Assembly (NCBI GenBank): GCA_011364925.1
Contig: RDOA01000001.1
Span: forward strand, 91,997 to 155,996
Length of the DNA: 64,000 nucleotides
DNA from: Promethearchaeota archaeon
GTDB lineage: Archaea; Asgardarchaeota; Lokiarchaeia; Sigyniarchaeales; SOKP01
Direction: 5' to 3'
Position numbers and translations under genes: made by a program. Each line of letters opens with the position of its first letter. Position 1 is the stretch's first letter. Shown piece after piece: positions 17,414 through 25,248 of the stretch. The notes below the pieces were generated by a model. The model was not told where the DNA came from, did not search any database, and saw only the letters and a list, made by a program, of their open reading frames with translations.

Positions 17414-19510
17414 ATGTCTGAATGGTTTATTCTTGTTGCATTGATAGCTGGAGTTGTTGCTATTCTTATAGCAGCTTATTTTGCGCGAATTGTTCTAAAA
17501 AAGGATCCTGGAAACGAACGAATGATTGAAGTTTCGGGATACATTGAGAAGGGGGCAAAAACATTTATCAAAGTTCAATATAAGGTATTAGCGGTTTTTG
17601 TGATAGCCTTGGCTTTGATTATTATGTTTTTTATTCAATCACCTAAGGGGTCCATAGTTAATTGGGAACAATCTGTTGCTTATGTCATTGGATCTGTGTG
17701 TTCAATGTTGGCAGGATGGATGGGAATGTATGTAGGCGTTAAAGCAAATACAAGATCGGCTCAAGCGTGCACAAAAGGAGTCAAGGCTGGTTTTGATGTA
17801 GCCTTCTTCGGTGGTGCGTTTATGGGACTAGCTGTTGTAGGCTCCGCTTTAATAGGAATTTCTATAGTTTATTTAATATTTCAAACTCCATTAGTTGTTT
17901 TAGGTTTTAGTTTTGGAGCAAGCAGTATTGCGTTATTCATGAAATGCGGTGGGGGTATTTATACAAAAACTGCCGATGTAGGTGCTGATCTAGTAGGAAA
18001 AGCTGAATATAATCTTCCTGAAGATGATCCGAGAAATCCTGCTACTATTGCCGATAATGTGGGTGATAATGTAGGTGATATAGCTGGTATGGGCTCTGAT
18101 TTATTTGATTCTTATGTGGCATCTATCTTAGCAGCCATGATACTCGCAACATTTTTAGGATTTGTAGATCCCAACAATGAATCAACATTTATCGTATTTC
18201 CCCTTGTGTTATGTGGTGTGGGTTTGATTTCTTCAGTGATAAGTATTTACTTGATAAAGTGGAAAGGATCAGAAGATCCTGGCAAATCTTTGAATTATGG
18301 AACCTATATTGCAACCCTAATCTTTGCTGGATTAGCGGCATTATTTGCATTTCTCATGACATTGGGTGCTACCGGAGATATAATTTTAAAAATCTGGAAA
18401 AATTATGTAGCTACTTTATTCGGACTTGGGAGTGGTATCTTAATAGGTTTCACTAGTGATTATTTTACCAGAGACGATAAAAAACCTACTCATAATATTG
18501 CTGAATCTTCTAAGGAAGGTCATGCTGTTGTAATTCTTTCTGGTTTTGCGTACGGTCTTATAAGCGTTGCTCCTGCGGCAATTGGTATTGTAATTGCTAT
18601 GGTTTTTTCTTACCTCTTAGATGGAATATTTGCTATAGCAATGGCTGCAGTTGGAATGCTTTCAATAGTAGGAACGATAGTATCAAATGATGCTTACGGT
18701 CCAATTGTAGATAACGCTCGAAGTATTGCGGAACAAGGAGATCTAGGAGAAGAAACTATTCGTATCGCTGATAGAATGGATTCGGCTGGAAATACTGCTA
18801 AAGCAATAACTAAAGGTTTTGCGATAGGTGCAGCCAACTTAACTGTAATCGCATTATTGTTTTCCTACAATGAAGACGCAAAACAGAGATTATTCGACTT
18901 AGGTCTCCCTACTATAAACTTAAGTTTATTAAATATCGATGTGTTAATCGGAGCATTCATAGGGGTGATCGTTCCAGCATTGTTTTCTGCGCTGTTAATT
19001 CTTGCTGTTCAACGAAATGCTGCAAAAATGGTTGATGAAATTAGGCGTCAATTTGAGTCTAATCCGAAAATTCTAAAAGGTGAAGAAGCTGCTGATTTTA
19101 CTAAAACCGTTAGTATAGCAACTAAAGGTGCTCTACGTGAATTAATTCTTCCGAGCATCATCTCAATCGCCGTTCCATTAGCTGTAGGATTTCTTTTTGG
19201 TGTAGCAGCATTAGGTGCATTCCTTGCAGCATCAATCTTGTCTGGATTCGTATTTGCTATTTTCATGGCTAATGCCGGAGGCTCTTGGGACAATGCGAAG
19301 AAATGGATAGAGGATGGAAACCTTGGTGGTAAAGGCACTGAAATACATAAAGCTTCCATTACGGGAGATACGGTTGGTGATCCTTTCAAGGATACTGCTG
19401 GCCCAAGTATCAACACACTTCTTGTAGTAATGTCATTGACTGCGACCATCTTCATGCCGCTGTTTGCTGCACTCAGTCCTTTCGGTTTGATTATCTTCCC
19501 AATGCTATAA
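17414..19510 (+). CDS. hppA: Membrane-bound proton-translocating pyrophosphatase
   Basis: This integral membrane pump couples pyrophosphate hydrolysis to ion transport. About 16 TM helices are expected. Substrate-site motifs are DVGADLVGKAEYNLPEDDPRNPATIADNVGDNVGD (near residues 188-222), DAYGPIVDNA and a C-terminal GDTVGDPFKDTAGPS. GNTAKA near residue 460 has Lys where K+-dependent enzymes have Ala, so this is predicted to be the K+-independent, H+-pumping class. The track starts at GTG 17405; ATG 17414 gives MSEWFILVALIAG and is my choice. TATA-like stretches lie at 17325-17375. It would save energy from biosynthetic pyrophosphate. Confidence 0.96.
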   Translation: MSEWFILVALIAGVVAILIAAYFARIVLKKDPGNERMIEVSGYIEKGAKTFIKVQYKVLAVFVIALALIIMFFIQSPKGSIVNWEQSVAYVIGSVCSMLAGWMGMYVGVKANTRSAQACTKGVKAGFDVAFFGGAFMGLAVVGSALIGISIVYLIFQTPLVVLGFSFGASSIALFMKCGGGIYTKTADVGADLVGKAEYNLPEDDPRNPATIADNVGDNVGDIAGMGSDLFDSYVASILAAMILATFLGFVDPNNESTFIVFPLVLCGVGLISSVISIYLIKWKGSEDPGKSLNYGTYIATLIFAGLAALFAFLMTLGATGDIILKIWKNYVATLFGLGSGILIGFTSDYFTRDDKKPTHNIAESSKEGHAVVILSGFAYGLISVAPAAIGIVIAMVFSYLLDGIFAIAMAAVGMLSIVGTIVSNDAYGPIVDNARSIAEQGDLGEETIRIADRMDSAGNTAKAITKGFAIGAANLTVIALLFSYNEDAKQRLFDLGLPTINLSLLNIDVLIGAFIGVIVPALFSALLILAVQRNAAKMVDEIRRQFESNPKILKGEEAADFTKTVSIATKGALRELILPSIISIAVPLAVGFLFGVAALGAFLAASILSGFVFAIFMANAGGSWDNAKKWIEDGNLGGKGTEIHKASITGDTVGDPFKDTAGPSINTLLVVMSLTATIFMPLFAALSPFGLIIFPML

Positions 19511-19630
19511 TAAACTATCTTAAATTAAACTTTATTTTTTTAAAATTTAATTTTATTTTTATTCTCTTTTCAATGTTCTTTTAATGAAAATTTCGAATTT
19601 TGTTTTTAGGTTCTAATTTTCAAAAAAAAA

Positions 19631-20449
19631 TTATTGGTCTTCGTTATTATTATCAGATGCTAGTTTTTGGATTCCTTTTACCGAAAAGGCATTTGTAAAA
19701 CCAGCTATGGGCAAATTAGCAGGTACCATAATTATTGTGCTTTTCCCCGTTACTGCTGCTTCATAGAGCAGGTTCATCCATCGTAATTCCATTGCTTTTT
19801 CATTTTTTGTATATTCTTCAGCAGCTTCTACCATTTTAAACGAAGCTTGAGCTTCAGCAGTAGCTAATATTACACGAGCTTGACGTTCTCTTTCAGCTTC
19901 AGCTTGTCGAGCCATCACATCAATTAAATTCTGAGGTAAAACCACGTCTCGAACTTCAACACTCGTAACTTTAATCCCCCATCGTTCGGTCTTAGAATCG
20001 ATGATTTCTTGTAAATGTGCACTTATTTTGTCTCGTTCACTTAATAATTCATTTAGATCTACCTTACCCATAACTTCTCGCAATGTCGATTGAGCTGCCC
20101 AATTTGTTGCTACTAAATATTCTTCAACCTCTAAAAAAGCTTTTTGTGGGTCTACAACTTTATAATACATTATTGCATCCACGCTTACACTAACGTTATC
20201 CTTTGTTAGAGTCTGCTCGCTCCTAAAGGTGTAGGTTAACACTCTGGTTGATAATTTCATCGGTATAGTATAAATTCCCCTTAAGTACCAAATTAAACCC
20301 GGTCCTTTTAATCCCTTATATTTACCAAATTTTAATAATGGCGCTTTTTCCCATTGTTTTATTACTTTAAGACCGCTTATAAACCAGATAAATAGGATAA
20401 AAGCGATGATAGAGATTAGAGTGTAAATAATTGTTTGTTCTAAAGCCAT
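19631..20449 (-). CDS. Slipin/stomatin-like SPFH (band 7) membrane protein
   Basis: One N-terminal TM segment (TIIYTLISIIAFILFIWFISG) is followed by an SPFH domain (about residues 35-200) with KLSTRVLTYTFRSEQTLTKDNVSVSVDA and WGIKVTSVEVRDVVLPQ, then an Ala/Glu-rich helix (RQAEAERERQARVILATAEAQ) that drives oligomer formation. SPFH proteins organise membrane microdomains and often regulate membrane proteases. Usually a NfeD protein and a protease sit next to slipins, but neither is here. A clear ribosome site, AGGTG, lies five bases before the ATG. Confidence 0.93.
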   Translation of the reverse strand: MALEQTIIYTLISIIAFILFIWFISGLKVIKQWEKAPLLKFGKYKGLKGPGLIWYLRGIYTIPMKLSTRVLTYTFRSEQTLTKDNVSVSVDAIMYYKVVDPQKAFLEVEEYLVATNWAAQSTLREVMGKVDLNELLSERDKISAHLQEIIDSKTERWGIKVTSVEVRDVVLPQNLIDVMARQAEAERERQARVILATAEAQASFKMVEAAEEYTKNEKAMELRWMNLLYEAAVTGKSTIIMVPANLPIAGFTNAFSVKGIQKLASDNNNEDQ

Positions 20450-20836
20450 AAAAACACCTCTTTTTTATTATAACAATATTCTTATATCTATGCTATAGAT
20501 AACTAATTCAGTTAAAAAATGTGGTCCTAATAAATCTTAGAGGAAAAATTAAATAAAGCTATGAAAAGTTACATAATTTTCTTTTCTGCGATTAAAAATA
20601 AATTAATGATAAGTATCTAAATACATTAATTCTAATTGATTAGAAAAACCTAATAACCTATATCGATGATATATAAATGAATTTTATGCTTTCCTCCAAG
20701 GAAATCTATTTATCAACTTTTATAATTTTGTCTTAAGACAGCATATATATGTCTATACCTATATTCTTACGAACAACCACAAATATCTAGCTAGAATAAA
20801 ATAAAAATATAAGACTGATTAACCAAGATATATTTA
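20450..20836. other. 387-base AT-rich intergenic region between divergent genes
   Basis: It contains the promoters of the slipin (minus) and the exported protein (plus). The only distinct element is a perfect 12-base palindrome, TGTCTTAAGACA, at 20729-20740. I see no RNA gene or convincing small ORF. Confidence 0.6.
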
Positions 20837-21562
20837 ATGAGATCTCAAAGATTGACCTTAGGAATATTAACTATTTTTCTCTGCCTTTATTATTTTACTA
20901 TACCCATTCAAGCACTACAAACCTCCCCAACATTTCGGCTAGGTGATACTTGTTTGCCAATGGACGAAGATGGTTTCATAGAATACGATTTTGAATCATC
21001 TCTTGCTACGACACTTGAAAAAGTAGAGATGAAGATTATTGATATTTATCAATTCGGTATCAGTCCTCCATTATTGGTTGTAAATATTTCTGTGAGTAAA
21101 TTAAATTCCACCAATAATGAATACGAGGCATTACTCGTGGATTCAATAGAATTCGCTAACCAAACCTGTTTACAGTATAATAAAACAGAACAATACTTTC
21201 GGTATCACCAAAGTATGGAGAACCTGTTAATTAATGGATACGGAGGGTTTTTCTTAATGCCTTGCGATCCTGTTGATATTAACCTTGTTAAAGGCTACAT
21301 CGATACTTATACTACATGGTCTGCAGCTATCGAGGAAAACACGATTACGATTGATATTAATAACGATCAGGTCGTCCTCTTATATAGCGATCAAGGAATT
21401 TTAATAAGAGAAGAGGTAATCTCAGCTGGTCAAGTAGTATCCACATTAAGCATTAGCATCCCGAGCGAACCTAGCATTTCATTTGGAGGCTTATTTCCTT
21501 TATTTTTCATAACAGCTCTCATTGGAGCTATATTTATCAAATGGAATACAAGAAATCGATGA
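20837..21562 (+). CDS. Exported protein with C-terminal TM anchor, unknown function
   Basis: A signal peptide (LTLGILTIFLCLYYFTIPIQA) is followed by about 190 extracellular residues with N-glycosylation sequons and three scattered Cys, then a C-terminal TM helix (LFPLFFITALIGAIFI) and a short basic tail (KWNTRNR). I do not recognise a domain. A TATA-like gatatattta ends right at the ATG, and no ribosome site is obvious. It stands alone. Confidence 0.75.
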   Translation: MRSQRLTLGILTIFLCLYYFTIPIQALQTSPTFRLGDTCLPMDEDGFIEYDFESSLATTLEKVEMKIIDIYQFGISPPLLVVNISVSKLNSTNNEYEALLVDSIEFANQTCLQYNKTEQYFRYHQSMENLLINGYGGFFLMPCDPVDINLVKGYIDTYTTWSAAIEENTITIDINNDQVVLLYSDQGILIREEVISAGQVVSTLSISIPSEPSISFGGLFPLFFITALIGAIFIKWNTRNR

Positions 21563-21795
21563 GTTATTTGTTTCTAAGCACCAGAGACGATTTTACATTC
21601 ATTTAAGATACAAATATTACACGTAAAATTACTCAGACATAAACCATAATATATAGTCACAAGAAAATTTAGTCAAAAAGGCACATCCACTCCCATTTGG
21701 AAGATAACTCATTTTTTTTTATCATTTTGTTTAAAGAAAACATATAAAAAGACTAGTTTTTACAATCTTATTAAAATACATGAAAGGAACTAACT

Positions 21796-22539
21796 ATGGA
21801 GCCTACTGTTATAGAAGTAACTGGAGGAATATTAAGCCTATGTTATATAACTATAACGCTGATTTTAAGCATTATTTTAATCTATAAGTATTTTAAACTC
21901 CAATATAAAGAAGTTCTTTACGTTGGAATGGCACTCGTGGGTTTGGCGGGACCATGGTTTCCAGAAGGACTAGGCTTTTTATTAATATTAGTAACTGGAG
22001 GAGGATTAAGTGATGTATTTTACTTAAACGGTGTTATAACAATCTTTATCGTTTTTACGGCGTATCTACCTGTAGCACTCTTGTTTTGGTTATCAGCAAT
22101 TATGAAACTTGTAAACTTTGAGAAATCAAAGCTATACTTAAGGATTTCTCTGGTACTTGCTGCTATTTTCGAGATTGTATTTTTCGTGTTCGCAATCGTT
22201 GATTTAAGATTAATTGGCACCTTTATTGATGTGTTCAATTCTAGAGAAAGTACCTTTATATTCGTCTTTTATATGTGTTCTATGATCATTTTATTAATTA
22301 CTGCGATCATGTTTTCGTATGTTTCAATGAAATCGGAAAGTCGCAAAGTTAGATTGAAAGGCAAACTTTTTCTAATAAGTATGATCCTCTTCTTAATAGG
22401 TGGATTTATTGCTACAATCGCAACTGACATCATTCTTCTTATAATCTCGAGGGTCGTTTTAGTGTTCTGTTCAATTACACTCTATTTAGGCCTTTTATTA
22501 CCAAATCAAATACTAAAATTATTGAAAATAACTGAATAA
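21796..22539 (+). CDS. Seven-TM membrane protein, unknown function
   Basis: About seven hydrophobic helices cover the whole 247 residues (ILSLCYITITLILSIILIY to the C-terminal VVLVFCSITLYLGLLL). No catalytic motif is visible. Gly/Pro-rich AGPWFPEGLGFL sits between helices 2 and 3. AAAGGAA lies upstream of the ATG. It could be a sensor or transport component, but there is no basis to choose. Confidence 0.72.
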   Translation: MEPTVIEVTGGILSLCYITITLILSIILIYKYFKLQYKEVLYVGMALVGLAGPWFPEGLGFLLILVTGGGLSDVFYLNGVITIFIVFTAYLPVALLFWLSAIMKLVNFEKSKLYLRISLVLAAIFEIVFFVFAIVDLRLIGTFIDVFNSRESTFIFVFYMCSMIILLITAIMFSYVSMKSESRKVRLKGKLFLISMILFLIGGFIATIATDIILLIISRVVLVFCSITLYLGLLLPNQILKLLKITE

Positions 22540-22654
22540 CTTAATCACTTTTTTTATTTTATTACTTAACAGATAAAATCATAAAAAAGCAGTTTTTAAA
22601 GCTGTTATTCTTAGTAATAGTGTTAATAACTTCTAAATTCATAAAAGAAGATGG

Positions 22655-22668
22655 AAAAATATATAAAA
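22655..22668 (+). promoter_or_regulatory. TATA box of the RNase P RNA gene
   Basis: AAAAATATATAAAA is centred about 27 bases before the predicted 5' end of the RNA, the expected distance for an archaeal TATA box. Confidence 0.65.
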
Positions 22669-22689
22669 CAATAATTTTTAATCTTTCAG

Positions 22690-23019
22690 TGACACATGAG
22701 ATATGGGGCTGACGGTGAACTTGATTCGCTGAGGAACCTCGCCTCACGTTTCCAAACTTGGAGTAGAGAACTACTACGGTGAAAACCGTATTTTAGCAAC
22801 TGAAACGGCACTGCCCTTTTACGCACATTAATGACTTGGATGTAAGCCAGAGAAATTGTAATCGGGAACGGTTGGAACGAGCTAAAACCAGGGTGCAAGG
22901 CCAAATGAAAGCGATGAAGATTTGGAACGAGCTTTAGGTAGGCCGCTTAGTTTGATGCCCCACCTATTTTTTGGCAACGAAAAATAGGACAAAAAGGCGG
23001 GTATATATCTCAGGTGTCA
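22690..23019 (+). ncRNA. rnpB: RNase P RNA, archaeal type
   Basis: This is the catalytic RNA of ribonuclease P, which trims tRNA 5' leaders. The ends pair as helix P1: TGACAC near 22690 with GTGTCA at 23014-23019, continued by ATGAGATAT with ATATCTCAG. CTGAGGAACCTCGCC near 22730 matches the conserved GAGGAA core region. TAGGCCGCTTAGTTTGATGCC near 22940 matches the 3' internal-loop region typical of archaeal RNase P. ACAAAAAGGCGGG near 22990 is the conserved 3' segment. The region is more GC-rich than its surroundings, a TATA box lies upstream and a T-run follows. The two minus-strand ORFs over it are shadows. Confidence 0.9.
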
Positions 23020-23020
23020 T

Positions 23021-23028
23021 CCTTTTTT
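23021..23028 (+). terminator. T-run terminator of the RNase P RNA
   Basis: CCTTTTTT follows directly after the P1 helix, as expected for transcription end of a structured RNA in archaea. Confidence 0.55.
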
Positions 23029-23072
23029 CCAATTGACTAACTACATTGCAAAATTAAATTCAGTAGGAATTG

Positions 23073-23690
23073 TTAAAAATCTCTTGACTTTCCCTTCATA
23101 TCAAAATCTGCGATAACCCCGCTTCTATTCTTAAATTCCCAATTTCTGTCAAAATCGTTGTACTTCCAGAAATGGGTATTACATATCCGTAGATTCTTAA
23201 GGAATATACCGTATGGTGAATTTTCAATCGTTTGCGGATTGATTCCATCAAGTCCAGGGGTATATGACAGTTTCATTTCGCCGTATGGCATTTTGATATG
23301 GAATGTGTTATTCTCTTGCTCTAAACTAATATCCACATATCTAATACCTAAAGTTTTTTTTAAAAGAATACTACCAGGGATATTGTTTATAAAAAAAGGT
23401 TCTATATACCTTCTCTGTTCCTCTGAGGTTTCACTATTAATATAGAGTCCTCCTTCTCCCCCTTTAGTTAAAACATCTGCAGCCTTATTTGAAAACAAAT
23501 CTACTACATTTATTGCTAATACTCCACTGATATCCACTTCACCGATCTTCCCTTCGTTAATTTGGAATAATTGAAATGATTTACAAGGAGTTTCACGGTC
23601 TCTACCGAAATAAAACGAGCAATGACCTTCAGAGGCACACGCTTCATACCATTTACCTTTTGTGCTCCAACTTATTCGTTCTTTTGACAT
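23073..23690 (-). CDS. DUF1326 family protein
   Basis: The N-terminal WSTKGKWYEACASEGHCSFYFG, the central GEVDISGVLAI and the C-terminal SGVIADFDMKGK match the general plan of DUF1326 proteins (about 200 residues, function unknown). The paired Cys near residues 18 and 23 are conserved in the family. The gene precedes the rubredoxin-like gene in map position and lies on the same strand, about 105 bases away. Role unknown; the cysteines make metal binding or redox chemistry possible. Confidence 0.75.
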   Translation of the reverse strand: MSKERISWSTKGKWYEACASEGHCSFYFGRDRETPCKSFQLFQINEGKIGEVDISGVLAINVVDLFSNKAADVLTKGGEGGLYINSETSEEQRRYIEPFFINNIPGSILLKKTLGIRYVDISLEQENNTFHIKMPYGEMKLSYTPGLDGINPQTIENSPYGIFLKNLRICNTHFWKYNDFDRNWEFKNRSGVIADFDMKGKSRDF

Positions 23691-23693
23691 AAA

Positions 23694-23765
23694 ATTCCAT
23701 CCCTTATGGATTAGAATACCTTTTAATTATGAATTACTCAATATATTAAATGGATAGGATGGAAT
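23694..23765. promoter_or_regulatory. Inverted repeat ATTCCATCC...GGATGGAAT flanking the DUF1326 promoter
   Basis: A perfect 9-base repeat (23694-23702 and 23757-23765) is spaced 54 bases apart in the short gap upstream of the DUF1326 gene. The arrangement could be a pair of regulator half-sites around the promoter. Chance occurrence cannot be excluded. Confidence 0.35.
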
Positions 23766-23795
23766 TTATATATATGGTTAGAAACAATCAACTTT

Positions 23796-23909
23796 TTATT
23801 CTTCGTCAATTAAACTAAATGTGCCTTCTTCATTACCACATATGGGACATTTTTCAGGAATATCATCATTCTCGAACAAAGATCCACAAGTGTCGCATTT
23901 CCAACTCAT
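23796..23909 (-). CDS. Rubredoxin-like small iron or zinc protein (37 aa)
   Basis: A short ORF missing from the track: it starts MSWKCDTCGSLF, has CPICG fifteen residues later and ends TAA. Two CxxC pairs in a 37-residue protein fit the minimal rubredoxin-like fold that binds one Fe or Zn. It may act as a small electron carrier; the DUF1326 gene and the aldo/keto reductase are its neighbours on the same strand. Confidence 0.75.
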   Translation of the reverse strand: MSWKCDTCGSLFENDDIPEKCPICGNEEGTFSLIDEE

Positions 23910-23998
23910 CGACTTTTAATTTCACTGATACAAAGTATGTAAAGTGTTATCGATAAACAACTAAAACAATAATTAAAATATTGTTATTTAAAGTTTAG

Positions 23999-24829
23999 CT
24001 AATGCGTTCCATTACTTTCAATCAGTTTCAGTTCCGTTTCACTCAAGGAAATATCTGCTGCTTTAGCGTTTTCCTCCACATGCTTTATGTGGAATGCTTT
24101 AGGAATAGACATTACATTTTTATGGTTAATTAACCAAGCTATTGCTATTTGTTGAATAGTAGCATTATGTGATTCTGCTATCTTGTTAATTGTTTCTCTT
24201 AATTCTCCTTTCAAAGAAGTATAGCCTCTATGTCCTAATGGACTATAGGCAGTTAAAGTTACTCCCTTTTCCGTATAATATGGTAAGGAATCCACAATGT
24301 GCTCTTGTTTAGTAATATTAGCGTGTAATTGATTTGTGACCAGTTCGGCGTTAAGGTATGTTTGACTCTTTTTGAACTGTTCTACTGAAAAATTGCTTAC
24401 GCCTACGTATCTAGCCTTTCCTTCTTTTATCAAAAAATCCAATATTTTCATTTGTTTTTGCTTAGAGGTTATCGGAGATGGCCAATGGATCAAGTATAAA
24501 TCAAAATTTTTTATACCTAAACGCTTTAAACTTCTATACGCTGCTTTTTTCATAGCATTAAATCCCATATGCATAGGAAATAATTTACTAGTAATAAACA
24601 ACTCATCTCTATCGTATTCAGCTATAACCTCTCCGACAGTTTTTTCCGAAGTTCCAAGTCCATAAAACTCAGCTGTATCTATATGAGTCATCCCAAGTTC
24701 TATTCCTTTTCGTAGAGAGCTTTTCCACGAGTTATAGTATTCTTTATTTTTTCCTTTCTTAATTCCCCAAGTACCTTGACCAAGAATAGGAATTTGTTCT
24801 CCCGTTTTTCCTAAATTAATTTTTCTCAT
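23999..24829 (-). CDS. Aldo/keto reductase
   Basis: This is an NAD(P)H-dependent (alpha/beta)8-barrel oxidoreductase of about 276 residues. From ATG 24829 the catalytic tetrad is visible: Asp51 and Tyr56 in DTAEFYG, Lys82 in ITSK and His115 in LYLIHWP. GVSNFSVEQF and SIPKAFHIKHVEENAKA are family signatures, the latter for cofactor binding. The track starts 11 codons earlier, but MRKINLGKTGEQIP is the normal family N-terminus. The substrate is not predictable. Confidence 0.92.
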   Translation of the reverse strand: MRKINLGKTGEQIPILGQGTWGIKKGKNKEYYNSWKSSLRKGIELGMTHIDTAEFYGLGTSEKTVGEVIAEYDRDELFITSKLFPMHMGFNAMKKAAYRSLKRLGIKNFDLYLIHWPSPITSKQKQMKILDFLIKEGKARYVGVSNFSVEQFKKSQTYLNAELVTNQLHANITKQEHIVDSLPYYTEKGVTLTAYSPLGHRGYTSLKGELRETINKIAESHNATIQQIAIAWLINHKNVMSIPKAFHIKHVEENAKAADISLSETELKLIESNGTH

Positions 24830-24862
24830 AATTTTAAAAAAATCATCGCAGAATTTAATCAT

Positions 24863-25224
24863 CTACATTTATAATTATAATCATTTTTTGAAAAAATTCA
24901 AGATGAGATTAGGAGTTAGAATAACTGTTTTAATGTACTTAGACTAGTAATTATCTGTAATTAATTCTATCTATTTTGCCATACAAGAATTAAGCTTTTA
25001 AATCTAGCACTGGATAAAGACGACATAATTAATTGAGCTTCTTGATTTTCCCTTTTTTCACGGGATAAAACGAGACAGACAAAAAATTATATATATTTTG
25101 TGAAATCATAAAATAATATTATAATAAGGCGTTAATAACCTCCAATAAATTTGGGTTTTGTGCGCTTCGTATAATGTCATAGGGATCATCGTTATCCAAA
25201 TTTAGTAAAAACATAAGTTTGTAA
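24863..25224. other. Intergenic region upstream of the giant surface-protein gene
   Basis: AT-rich, with a strong TATA-like element (aaattatatatatttt near 25085-25100) that could drive the giant gene. The 65-residue minus-strand ORF in the track reaches into the giant gene's signal-peptide coding region, and I treat it as a shadow. Confidence 0.5.
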
Positions 25225-25248
25225 TTATATTCAGCAAAGGCGATAATC

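Noticed and set aside
20729-20740. Perfect palindrome TGTCTTAAGACA as an operator
   Set aside because: It lies about 100 bases before the nearest start and has no second copy in the window, so it is mentioned but not called as a regulatory feature.
22562-22904. Two minus-strand ORFs over the RNase P RNA
   Set aside because: The RNA features (P1 pairing, conserved core, TATA box, T-run) explain the sequence; the ORFs have no domain content.
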